Positions 41,005-48,432 of a DNA stretch of 64,000 bases are shown piece after piece (the stretch's first letter is position 1; each line of letters starts with the position of its first letter). Origin of the DNA: Mesorhizobium sp. (GTDB lineage: Bacteria > Pseudomonadota > Alphaproteobacteria > Rhizobiales > Rhizobiaceae); assembly GCA_004017275.1 (NCBI GenBank), contig SAKE01000008.1, forward strand, positions 80,112 to 144,111, read 5' to 3'. The translations under genes were made by a program, and so were the position numbers. Under the pieces are notes generated by a model. That model did no database searches, had not been told where the DNA came from, and worked only from the letters and a program-made list of their open reading frames with translations.

Positions 41005-42821
41005 TTGAGGCGATAATCCGATCCGGCGCGGTCGCTCTGGTATTTCGCGACGGTCGGCACGACATTGTTGTTGGCCTGGTTGACCGCGATACCGACGATG
41101 CGCGGCGCCGCCCGCCCCACGACATTGCCGGCCTCATCGGTGATGACCGCGCGGAGAAGGTCGCTGTCGAGGGATACGTGAATGTTGGCGGGGCTGCCGC
41201 CACCGAAAGCGTTGTCGTTCGACACCACACGCCCGCCCTGCGCACCCATATGCAGCAACTCAGGACCTTTCTCGCCGACGACATAGGTGGACCATGGATC
41301 GGCGGGGCCGCCTTCGGCCAGGAAGCCGCCGAACAGGGAACTGACAAGCGTCCCGATCAGGCCACCGCCTCCCGACTTGTTGGTGCCACCGAAAAGACCG
41401 CCAAGCGGCCCTTCGCCGAACAGTGCGGCTTCCGCGACAGCCTTGGCAATGTCGACGGCCAGCTGCTTGGCCGCGTCGCTGGCGCTGGCCGCGCCGCTCG
41501 CCCATGCCTCAAGCGCGTCTAAGGCGTCATGGCCGAAAAAGGATGCCGCGTCATTGAGGGAGCGCTGCTGCTCTTCAAGCCGTTTCTGCGCCTGCTTTTC
41601 GGCATCGATCTTGCGCACCAGCGAATCGATTTCCTTGCCCTGCGCACTGGTCGCGGTGACGCCGGCACGGCGCTGCTGTTCCAAGACCTCCTGCGCCACG
41701 CGGTTGAGGCCGACCGCCTGCTCTTCGGCCTTCAGTCGTTCGATGACCTTGTCAAAGTCCGAGATCTGTTCCTTGATCGCTTTCGAGCCGCCAGAGCCGC
41801 CGCCGCTCGGCGGGATGACGGTGCGCCTGACCTGCTGCGCGCCAGCGAACCGCGAATTGAAGGCATCGTCCGCCAGCGGTTGATACAGCCGATCGCCTTT
41901 TGCCGCAGCGTTCAGGTCGGTCGGGGCGCCAGCAAGCTGGCCGACAGCGAAACCGGCTCGCGAAGCGGCGTTCGCCGATGCGCCTGGCGCCATGAAGACT
42001 GCGCCGAACCATGCAGGGGCGGGGATCTTGCTGAATTCTTCCCATTTGGCGACCAGCACACCGGCCGCCGTGATGTTTCGATCAATTCCGTCAGCGATGT
42101 TGAGCAGCGCCGACTTGACCTCGATGTCGATCGTTCGCGAAATCTCATTCCACTTGTCGTCGAGTTCCGCGGCGCGACGCACCAACTGCTCGTCGACGAC
42201 GCCGCCGGCGCGATCGGCGGCCTGCATCATGTCGTCGATGCCGGATGCGCCGTTCTTCAGCGCCAGCACCATGTCGGCGCCGCCACGACCGAAGGCATCG
42301 GTGGCGAGCGCGATGCGCTGCTGGTCCGTCGCCGCGCCCTGGATCAGGTTGGCATAGTCGCGAAGCAGGTCGACGTTCGACCGCAGCTTGCCGTTGCTGT
42401 CTGTCAGCGAAATGTTGTTGGCCTTGAAGATGTCAGCCAGGCGGCCGCCGGAGGTGACCGCGGCGCCAAGCCGCTTCGACCACTGTTCCAGGTTGGTGTC
42501 GATGGCGCCGGCATCGACGCCAGCCTGCGTCAGGCCAAATTGCAGCCGCTGCAGCTGCTCGACCGAAATGCCGACGCGATCGGCGCTGTCGGCGAGGTCG
42601 GCGAACTCGACGACCGCGCCATGAATCGCATCGGCGAAGCGCCTGGCGCCCTCGACCGCAAAGCCGATGGCAAAAGCCTTGGCCGCGGTGCCGGCGAGCG
42701 ACAGCATCTTGCCGGTGCGGTCGAGTTCGCCATTGAACTCTCTCGCATTGGCGCGAGCGCTGTCGAAAGCCGGCTTCGACGCATCCTTGCCACGGATCTG
42801 GAATTCCAGGTCTTTTGCCAT
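41001..42821 (-). CDS. Tail tape measure protein
   Basis: 606 residues, long helical N-terminal half (LEFQIRGKDASKPAFDSARA, ADSADRVGISVEQLQRLQFG), a coiled-coil near 400-440 (DKVIERLKAEEQAVGLNRVA), Gly-rich C terminus with GGFLAEGGPADPWSTYVVGE and KGPELLHMG, the signature of short tape measures. The start abuts the stop of the gpGT frameshift product (TAAATG). By the usual rule of about 1.5 angstrom per residue the tail would be near 90 nm. Confidence 0.9.
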   Translation of the reverse strand: MAKDLEFQIRGKDASKPAFDSARANAREFNGELDRTGKMLSLAGTAAKAFAIGFAVEGARRFADAIHGAVVEFADLADSADRVGISVEQLQRLQFGLTQAGVDAGAIDTNLEQWSKRLGAAVTSGGRLADIFKANNISLTDSNGKLRSNVDLLRDYANLIQGAATDQQRIALATDAFGRGGADMVLALKNGASGIDDMMQAADRAGGVVDEQLVRRAAELDDKWNEISRTIDIEVKSALLNIADGIDRNITAAGVLVAKWEEFSKIPAPAWFGAVFMAPGASANAASRAGFAVGQLAGAPTDLNAAAKGDRLYQPLADDAFNSRFAGAQQVRRTVIPPSGGGSGGSKAIKEQISDFDKVIERLKAEEQAVGLNRVAQEVLEQQRRAGVTATSAQGKEIDSLVRKIDAEKQAQKRLEEQQRSLNDAASFFGHDALDALEAWASGAASASDAAKQLAVDIAKAVAEAALFGEGPLGGLFGGTNKSGGGGLIGTLVSSLFGGFLAEGGPADPWSTYVVGEKGPELLHMGAQGGRVVSNDNAFGGGSPANIHVSLDSDLLRAVITDEAGNVVGRAAPRIVGIAVNQANNNVVPTVAKYQSDRAGSDYRLK

Positions 42822-43348
42822 TTACTCCCGGCCGTCTTTCTGGAGTTCGAAGAAGGCGAACCAGGCGATGAATTCGGCGTAGTCTATGGCGCCGATCTCG
42901 CCGCAGGTCTTGCCAAGGCGGAGCGCGAGCGCGTGGATCAACAAGCGCTCGGGGTCCGCCTTCAGCCGTTTTTTTCCGCGTCCACCACGCTGTCGACGTC
43001 GGAGCCTTTTGGCATCGAGCCATAGAGGATGGCGTTGGCGATGCGGCCAACGACATCGGAATCGACTTTGTGCGACAAGGTGAACTCGTCCATCTCGTCG
43101 AACAGCCGCTTGCCGGCATCATCGCAGGCCTTGACGATCAGCGCGCGCACCTGGATGACGCCGCCATCAGGCGTGGCGCCGTTATCGTCGCGGCGATAGA
43201 CCTTGTTGCGTTCGGCAACGGTCCATGGCGACCAGGTGATGATCAGCGGATGGCCCGGCGTTCCCCATTCCTTGACCTTGATGTCCTTGCGCTGCTGACC
43301 GCCATAATGGGCTGTGGCGGCCTCAAGAACCGAGCTGATCTTGGCCAT
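42822..43348 (-). CDS. Tail assembly chaperone gpG-gpT fusion made by -1 ribosomal frameshift
   Basis: Frame 0 ends at 42962 after AEKNG. A slip at A-AAA-AAC (42968-42974) continues in the -1 frame through RLKADPERLLIHALALRLGK to a TAA at 42822-42824. The added 48 or so residues contain GAIDYAEFIAWFAFFELQ, typical of the T part of lambda-like gpGT proteins. The -1 frame has no other start and stops exactly one codon before the tape-measure ATG. G and GT recruit tail tube protein to the tape measure in a fixed ratio. Confidence 0.88.
42962..43348 (-). CDS. Tail assembly chaperone gpG-like (frame 0 product)
   Basis: 128 residues (AKISSVLEAATAHYGGQQRK, VKEWGTPGHPLIITWSPWTV, RKDIKVKEWG, KRLFDEMDEFTLSHKVDSDV). 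It follows the major tail protein with a 1-nt overlap (TAATG). The DNA at its 3' end carries the slippery heptamer that yields the gpGT extension. Position between tube and tape measure and the frameshift identify it as the G chaperone. Confidence 0.88.
   Translation of the reverse strand: MAKISSVLEAATAHYGGQQRKDIKVKEWGTPGHPLIITWSPWTVAERNKVYRRDDNGATPDGGVIQVRALIVKACDDAGKRLFDEMDEFTLSHKVDSDVVGRIANAILYGSMPKGSDVDSVVDAEKNG
42968..42974 (-). promoter_or_regulatory. -1 ribosomal frameshift site (A AAA AAC)
   Basis: The mRNA reads GAA AAA AAC GGC TGA, a perfect X XXY YYZ slippery heptamer followed two codons later by the frame 0 stop. The downstream -1 frame is open to the tape-measure gene. The same heptamer type is used in many lambda-like tail operons. 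Confidence 0.88.
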
Positions 43349-43743
43349 TACGCCGGCACCGTGTCATAGACCAGCGGGCCATTGCCTGTGACGCCGAACG
43401 ACAGCGTGGACGCCTTCGACAGATCGGCGGCGCCATCAATGCTGGTGATGCTCGCCGTGCCGGAGACATAGGTCATGCCGACCGCATCGCCCTGCAGGTA
43501 GAAGCCGATCTGGATGCTGCTGCCGATCAGCACCAATGCTTGACCGCTAGCATCGGACGGATCGTATATGCATTCGACCTTGCCACTCCAGCCAGGTATG
43601 CCGGTGACGTGGGTCTTGGCGGTTTTGCCCATCGTCGTGGTATCGCCGACATCGACCGATTCGCTGTAGGCGATCGATGTGCGCTCACCGACCGCGTTGT
43701 TGGCAAACTTCACCACGCCATTCTTGCCGTGTTTGACACCCAT
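43348..43743 (-). CDS. Major tail tube protein
   Basis: 131 residues beginning GVKHGKNGVVKFANNAVGER, then TSIAYSESVDVGDTTTMGKT, KTHVTGIPGWSGKVECIYDP and GSSIQIGFYLQGDAVGMTYV. Short tube proteins with this start and an Ig-less beta-sandwich are common in rhizobial siphophages. It precedes the gpG/gpGT chaperones, which is the canonical place. Confidence 0.85.
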   Translation of the reverse strand: MGVKHGKNGVVKFANNAVGERTSIAYSESVDVGDTTTMGKTAKTHVTGIPGWSGKVECIYDPSDASGQALVLIGSSIQIGFYLQGDAVGMTYVSGTASITSIDGAADLSKASTLSFGVTGNGPLVYDTVPA

Positions 43744-43772
43744 GGTAGTTCTCCCAGTTCAGGGTTGTGCTC

Positions 43773-44225
43773 CTAGAGAGCGGTTTCAGGATCGGCGCGT
43801 GCGGTGAACACCGTCACGGCAAAGGTGAGGGCGGCGGTGCAAAGCGTGCGCTCGGCGCCGCCGGAAAAATTGCACTCAGTCGTCTGGTAGGCGTAATCCT
43901 GCGCGAGGCCGCCGAGCGTTGGATTGCTGGCGAAAACGCCCTCGACGAACACAGCCAAGGCGTCAAGCGTGTCTTCGCCGTCAGCGGAATCATCCTTGAC
44001 GCATGCGGTGATGCGGACGCCGACGACACGCTGCTGATGCCCATCCATGTCGATATCCGTCGAGGCTTCATTCGAAACCTCGAACAGCAAGGTCGGCTTC
44101 AGATCCTTAGCCAGCGGCAAGGACCGCCGCTGCTCAACACGCAAGCCCGCGTGCGGCGAACCGACGAGGTTGGACGCCAGCCAGTCGCGCAACCGCTTGC
44201 GAACATGGGCCATGGTTTCAGGCAT
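43773..44225 (-). CDS. Tail terminator / completion protein (gpU-like)
   Basis: 150 residues (AHVRKRLRDWLASNLVGSPH, VEQRRSLPLAKDLKPTLLFE, VRITACVKDDSADGEDTLDA, FSGGAERTLCTAALTFAVTV). The helix followed by an alpha-beta sandwich and the position just before the tube gene fit the gpU/gpZ-type terminator that caps the tube and joins it to the head. The start overlaps the upstream stop by 8 nt. Confidence 0.75.
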   Translation of the reverse strand: MPETMAHVRKRLRDWLASNLVGSPHAGLRVEQRRSLPLAKDLKPTLLFEVSNEASTDIDMDGHQQRVVGVRITACVKDDSADGEDTLDALAVFVEGVFASNPTLGGLAQDYAYQTTECNFSGGAERTLCTAALTFAVTVFTARADPETAL

Positions 44226-44550
44226 CCTGCAGACGCACGATCGTCATGCCGGTGCCGTCCGGCTTGATCTCGACGGCGACGAAATTGGAGACGAACAATG
44301 TTTCCGGATCGGTGACCTGCACCAGGTCCTGCTGCGCCGCATCGACAGGCAGATCAAAGGAACGACACTGGATCTGCGGCCCCGACGCTTCGGCGCCGGC
44401 ATCGAGATCCGGCAGCGTCAGCAACTGGTACTCGGCGTCGAAAATGGCCGAGAAATTCGCCTCGGCGGTCGCGCTGGTCCATTTTACCGCCGTGCCGAAT
44501 TCGTCGGCATCGACGAAAATGGCGCGGTCGGCTGCGGTCTCGACCGGCAT
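44218..44550 (-). CDS. Head-tail joining protein (gpFII-like)
   Basis: 110 residues from ATG 44550 (PVETAADRAIFVDADEFGTA, FSAIFDAEYQLLTLPDLDAG, DLVQVTDPETLFVSNFVAVE). The series AIFFDxDEFGxxA with a later short beta barrel matches head-tail stoppers of the lambda gpFII family, which sit under the portal complex. Only a base separates its start from the upstream stop. Confidence 0.75.
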   Translation of the reverse strand: MPVETAADRAIFVDADEFGTAVKWTSATAEANFSAIFDAEYQLLTLPDLDAGAEASGPQIQCRSFDLPVDAAQQDLVQVTDPETLFVSNFVAVEIKPDGTGMTIVRLQDA

Positions 44551-44551
44551 G

Positions 44552-44962
44552 TCAGTTCGAAACGTTGGGGAACTGATAATCGAGCGTGAGCACGGTCGCC
44601 GACTTGGCGATGCCGACCATGCAAACATACTCGCCGGAGCCGACATCAGCGACCGGACAGATGCCGCCCGGCGTGTCCGACAGGAAATAGGCGACACCGG
44701 GCGTCAGCGTGGCGCCGATGACGAGATCACCGCCCTTCTGGAACTTGATCGGCTGGTCGAGCGCGCCGCCATTGAGTGCGGTGCCGATGGCGCGGCGGGC
44801 CTCGACCGTCGCCGAGTTGGAATCGGCCTTCATGATCTTGTTCGTAGCGCCGCTGCGATAGACCTGCTGGCCGGCGATGATGGTTTCGCCAGCAGCGCCG
44901 CCGTCGCTGACGGCATTGGCGCCCGAGACAACGCTTGCCGCCGTGATGCTCAAATCGGTCAT
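44552..44962 (-). CDS. Capsid decoration-like protein (second cement-type protein)
   Basis: 136 residues rich in Ala, Gly and Thr (TDLSITAASVVSGANAVSDG, GAAGETIIAGQQVYRSGATN, KFQKGGDLVIGATLTPGVAY). It resembles the beta-tulip capsid cement proteins. It lies after the major capsid gene. A second such protein is encoded upstream of the capsid gene at 46441. Confidence 0.65.
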   Translation of the reverse strand: MTDLSITAASVVSGANAVSDGGAAGETIIAGQQVYRSGATNKIMKADSNSATVEARRAIGTALNGGALDQPIKFQKGGDLVIGATLTPGVAYFLSDTPGGICPVADVGSGEYVCMVGIAKSATVLTLDYQFPNVSN

Positions 44963-45008
44963 GGAAGGGATTCCTTTACTTAAGAGGGAAGGAGGGCCGC
45001 AGACAGTT

Positions 45009-45287
45009 TTAGCTGCGCCGTTTGCCGACGTTCTTCGGTTTCCTGCTGACGGTCACGTCATCGCCTTCGCTGACCAGGTTGACCGCTAGCGGGCGCGGCA
45101 AATGCTCAGGCGGACAGTCGATGCCGATGACCTCGCCGCTCTTGAACTGGATCGGTGCCTTGGCCCGATAGCCGCCTTCGACTTCCTCCAGGAGGTGTTC
45201 GCGCGCAGCGACCTGCTGCGGCGACAGTTCGAGCAGCATATCGGTGCCGATATGGGCGACGCCGCCTTCGACTTTGTACATGCGCAT
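45009..45287 (-). CDS. Head-region protein of unknown function
   Basis: 92 residues (RMYKVEGGVAHIGTDMLLEL, REHLLEEVEGGYRAKAPIQF, SGEVIGIDCPPEHLPRPLAV). It has no recognised domain. It lies between capsid and decoration genes; the strong AAAGGAACC before its start supports expression. A role in head completion is possible from position. Confidence 0.65.
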   Translation of the reverse strand: MRMYKVEGGVAHIGTDMLLELSPQQVAAREHLLEEVEGGYRAKAPIQFKSGEVIGIDCPPEHLPRPLAVNLVSEGDDVTVSRKPKNVGKRRS

Positions 45288-45390
45288 GGGAGGTTCCTTT
45301 CGGGTTGAGTGGGCTGGCCAGATGGCAGGGATTTCCTGCGATCAGGGCAGGCCACCCCCGGCTTGCGCCGGGAGCGGTTGCTTTCAAAGC

Positions 45391-46344
45391 TCAGGCTTGC
45401 AGGGTGACCAGGCAGGCGTCCTGCCAGTAGGCGTAGGCAACGTTGCCGGTCCAGTCGATGCCGAACAGCTGTTCCTTGTTGAGCTTCTCGTATTCGCTCC
45501 CTTCGCCCAGCGCGATGACGTCGGGAATCGTCTCTTCCTGGATGATGAAGGGCTTGGCGGCATCGTCGGTGCGGAACACCGCCAGCTTCGTGGTCCAGGT
45601 CAGGCGCGGATTCGGGACCACGTCGATTTCGAACTTGCCGCGCAACGCCGGCAGCAGATTGGTGTTGCCGCCGCCGACAAGCAGCGAGGTCACTGCAAGC
45701 AGCGCAACCGACATATAGGTGATCGGCACCATGACGGTGAACTTGGACGCGCCCTGGTTCATCGGCTCACCGCGATCGTCCTTGAACGTATACATCTGCT
45801 GGATCGCCTCCAGGATGGCCCCGGCGATGGTGTCAACGGCCGGCGCGGCGGCCGTGCCGCCGGTGCCGGCATCGGAGATGTCATAGACGATCGAGTTGGA
45901 CTGAACGCCGCTTGCCCCTTCGACGTGATCGGTGTCGAAGAAATACTGGCCATCGTAACAAGTGGTGGATTCACCAGCGACGATCAGCGTCGAGATCAGC
46001 TTGGCCGGGTGATCGAGGGCACGGTCAGCGAGCTGATTGACGCGGATCTGGATCATGCCGAGCTTGTCGCGGCGCATGTCCTTGGATTTGAAGGTCAAGG
46101 AGCCTTCATAATCCTTATTGGAAACGACGAACGACAGTTCGCGCAATTCGGCCGGCGTGCGACCGCCGATGAATTCACGCAGCGCCGGTGCCGTGCCGAG
46201 CCACGCATATTCCTCGCTGGCCTGATCCGACTGCATGCGCATGGCGACATCGTTGAGCCACGCGCTGCTGCCAGTTTCGAGACGGGCGAGGATCATACCG
46301 CGCACGCCATTGTGGGTGATCTTCTGGAACTGCTGCGGAAGCAT
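45391..46344 (-). CDS. Major capsid protein, Mu gpT family (HK97 fold)
   Basis: 317 residues. Recognisable Mu-like gpT features are YAWLGTAPALREFIGGRTPA, ELRELSFVVSNKDYEGSLTF, DQLADRALDHPAKL-like VNQLADRALDHPAKLISTLI, CYDGQYFFDTDHVEGASGVQ and KFEIDVVPNPRLTWTTKLAV. It assembles the icosahedral shell. Its combination with a lambda-type portal and protease makes the head module a mosaic. Confidence 0.88.
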   Translation of the reverse strand: MLPQQFQKITHNGVRGMILARLETGSSAWLNDVAMRMQSDQASEEYAWLGTAPALREFIGGRTPAELRELSFVVSNKDYEGSLTFKSKDMRRDKLGMIQIRVNQLADRALDHPAKLISTLIVAGESTTCYDGQYFFDTDHVEGASGVQSNSIVYDISDAGTGGTAAAPAVDTIAGAILEAIQQMYTFKDDRGEPMNQGASKFTVMVPITYMSVALLAVTSLLVGGGNTNLLPALRGKFEIDVVPNPRLTWTTKLAVFRTDDAAKPFIIQEETIPDVIALGEGSEYEKLNKEQLFGIDWTGNVAYAYWQDACLVTLQA

Positions 46345-46440
46345 GGTCCGCTCCTTTCATTGGGGTTGCGGTCTGACCCTCGCCCTCCTGGGGACGGCGA
46401 GGCGGCACGGAAATGCGCCGGACGTTGAGGGGAAGAGAGA

Positions 46441-47004
46441 TCAGGTGGCGAGGGCGGCAACGGTGCAGGAGGCAAGCCCTGCATCGAACTCGACGACGGC
46501 GACACCTGTGGAAATCCAACGCGATACAGTGCCGATCAGCGAGTTGCTGGTCGCGGTCAGGGTGAAGGTATTGTCGTCTGACGCATAGACGAGCGGCCGG
46601 TCATTGGCGGTGATCGCCGCACCGGAAATCGTCAGGACGATGTTGCCCTTTTTCTTGACGTTGACGTTGATCGCACCGGCAGCGCCAAGGGAATTGTCGG
46701 CAATGGCTTCAGCAAAACCCTGGAACGGATCGCCGGCGACGAGCGGGCGGGAATAGCCGGACCCGTTCTCGCCGACGGCGGCGCCCTGGTAGATGATGTC
46801 GGCAGCGATGACCGGATACTCTTCCTTGTCGCCCAACTGATAGTCGCGCAGCTGATTGGCAGCCAGCGTCGTCATGGCCATGGTGACGCCAGTGCCATGG
46901 TGCTGCAGGTTGGCGAGATGCGTGATGGCGTCGGGCATGGCGATGGCACAGCAGGCGAGCGCGACCAGCGCAACGCCGGCCGCGATGAGAATTTTCCTGT
47001 TCAT
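46441..47004 (-). CDS. Capsid cement protein with an N-terminal hydrophobic leader
   Basis: 187 residues. From residue ~45 (TTLAANQLRDYQLGDKEEYP, VIAADIIYQGAAVGENGSGY, RPLVAGDPFQGFAEAIADNS) it is the common cement protein found before gpT-type capsids. The first 42 residues (KILIAAGVALVALACCAIAM) look like a signal peptide and are unusual. The long start is kept because AAGGA lies 8 nt before it, whereas the internal ATGs at 46878/46872 lack a ribosome binding site. Confidence 0.8.
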   Translation of the reverse strand: MNRKILIAAGVALVALACCAIAMPDAITHLANLQHHGTGVTMAMTTLAANQLRDYQLGDKEEYPVIAADIIYQGAAVGENGSGYSRPLVAGDPFQGFAEAIADNSLGAAGAINVNVKKKGNIVLTISGAAITANDRPLVYASDDNTFTLTATSNSLIGTVSRWISTGVAVVEFDAGLASCTVAALAT

Positions 47005-47055
47005 TGCGGCAATCCTTCTGGTTTCGTGGTTTCGGTTGATCGGTGGAGGCGGAAA

Positions 47056-47532
47056 TCAGCCCTTGAGCGCGTCCCGCTTCCTGGTCGCGACGTAGCTTTC
47101 GGAGCTTGGAAACTCAGCCTTGAGCTTGTCGCTGGCTTCCCATTCGGCCTTCCAGCCGTCCGGAGTGGTTGCGGCGGCCGCAGCGCCGGCGCCGGCATCG
47201 CCTGCGGTCGAGGGACGCGAGGCAACGCCCTCGGCCGCCTTGTCGAGCGCCTGCAAGCCCTTGAGCGCATCCGTGCCCTTGGCCTTGAGCGCAGCAAGCA
47301 CGGCTTGCGCCGATGCGGCCGGCGTCATGCTGGCGTCGGCCTTGTGCGCCGCGATCAGAGCTTCCTGACCGGGCACAAGGTTCGCCTCGATGCCGGCGAG
47401 GCGTTCGCGCTCGGAAGACGTCGCCTGATCGCGCGCGCCCGCCTCGATCGACGCGACGAGTTCGGGATTGGAGGCCCGCAGGGCTTCCAGGGTGAGCGCC
47501 GACGATGCCGACGCAGTTGATGCCGTGGTCAT
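47056..47532 (-). CDS. Internally started head scaffold (Nu3-like), same frame as protease C terminus
   Basis: An in-frame ATG at 47532 is preceded by AAGGAGG with a 5-nt spacer, one of the strongest ribosome binding sites in the prophage, although it lies inside the protease gene. The 158-residue product (TTASTASASSALTLEALRAS ... REERLAGIEANL-type helices) would be a stand-alone scaffold, as lambda makes Nu3 from inside gene C. Confidence 0.75.
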   Translation of the reverse strand: MTTASTASASSALTLEALRASNPELVASIEAGARDQATSSERERLAGIEANLVPGQEALIAAHKADASMTPAASAQAVLAALKAKGTDALKGLQALDKAAEGVASRPSTAGDAGAGAAAAATTPDGWKAEWEASDKLKAEFPSSESYVATRKRDALKG

Positions 47533-48432
47533 AGGGACCTCCTTGTTTTCGGCTGATGCGGCGGCGGCGGCCGCGGTTCGTGACAGCGCTGGCCGCGCCG
47601 CTAGATCGGCCAGCGTTTCTTCAAAGGAAGCGATCTTCTCGATCATGCCGCGCGCCTGCGCGTCAGGCGCCGTGAAGACGAGGCCTTGGCCATACGTCGC
47701 CATGATCGTCTCGCGATCAGCACCGCGCGCTTCGGCGAGCGCCGAGATGAACATTTCCGCGCCATGGTCGGCGATGGCCTGCAGTTCCTGCCGGCCTTCC
47801 TCCGAGTTCGGATCGAGCCGCTTGTTGGGCGACTGCGAGGCAATCACCTCGACGATGTTGGCACCAAGCTTTGTCAGGATGCCCTCGAGATCCGCATAGC
47901 GGATCAAGGCACCGACAGAACCGATCAGCGAGGTGCGGGACGCTACGACTTCTCCAGCCGCCGCTGGCAGCCAGTACGCGGCGGAACAGCCCATGCCGCC
48001 AATGTGCGCGACCATCGGTTTTGAGGTCGCGGCGCGGGCGATTTCGGCCGCTGCGGTGTCGATGCCGGAAACCGTACCGCCGGGAGAATCCACGTCGAGC
48101 AATATGGAGGTCGTGTTCGGGTCGGCTACAGCAAGCCGCAAATCCCTGATGATCTCCTCATAGGACCAGTAATCCCGGTTCATCCTGGCCATCAGGGGAC
48201 CAAAGATCGGAATGACAGCCGTCGTACCGATGCGTGTCGCGAAACTGCCTGGCGCCAGCGGCTCGCCGGCTCGCAGGTTCTTGCTCGCGTCGGTGCGGAT
48301 CATGCGCACCATGCCAAGGCTTTCGGACAGAGCATCCTTGCGGATGGCCCACAGCGACAGACTGCCCGATGTGGCGAAGTTAAGACCCTGCATGAACTGC
48401 ATGGCCAGCGCCGGGAGATTGAGGTCAGGCAT
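47056..48432 (-). CDS. S49-family head maturation protease with C-terminal scaffold (lambda gpC/Nu3-like)
   Basis: 458 residues. The SppA-type protease covers ~1-290: VIPIFGPLMARMNRDYWSYE, LLDVDSPGGTVSGIDTAAAE, the catalytic serine in HIGGMGCSAAYWLPAAAG near residue 150, and the general-base region TSLIGSVGALIRYADLEG. The remaining ~160 residues are Ala-rich and helical, like a scaffold. An internal start (47532) makes this part separately. It processes head proteins during procapsid assembly. The start overlaps the portal stop by 8 nt. Confidence 0.9.
   Translation of the reverse strand: MPDLNLPALAMQFMQGLNFATSGSLSLWAIRKDALSESLGMVRMIRTDASKNLRAGEPLAPGSFATRIGTTAVIPIFGPLMARMNRDYWSYEEIIRDLRLAVADPNTTSILLDVDSPGGTVSGIDTAAAEIARAATSKPMVAHIGGMGCSAAYWLPAAAGEVVASRTSLIGSVGALIRYADLEGILTKLGANIVEVIASQSPNKRLDPNSEEGRQELQAIADHGAEMFISALAEARGADRETIMATYGQGLVFTAPDAQARGMIEKIASFEETLADLAARPALSRTAAAAAASAENKEVPMTTASTASASSALTLEALRASNPELVASIEAGARDQATSSERERLAGIEANLVPGQEALIAAHKADASMTPAASAQAVLAALKAKGTDALKGLQALDKAAEGVASRPSTAGDAGAGAAAAATTPDGWKAEWEASDKLKAEFPSSESYVATRKRDALKG

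Noticed and set aside
41529..43025. 498-codon plus-strand frame
   Set aside because: Antisense to the tape-measure and gpG genes, both supported by motifs and by the frameshift arrangement.
45244..46428. 394-codon plus-strand frame
   Set aside because: Antisense to the capsid gene, which has clear Mu gpT features.
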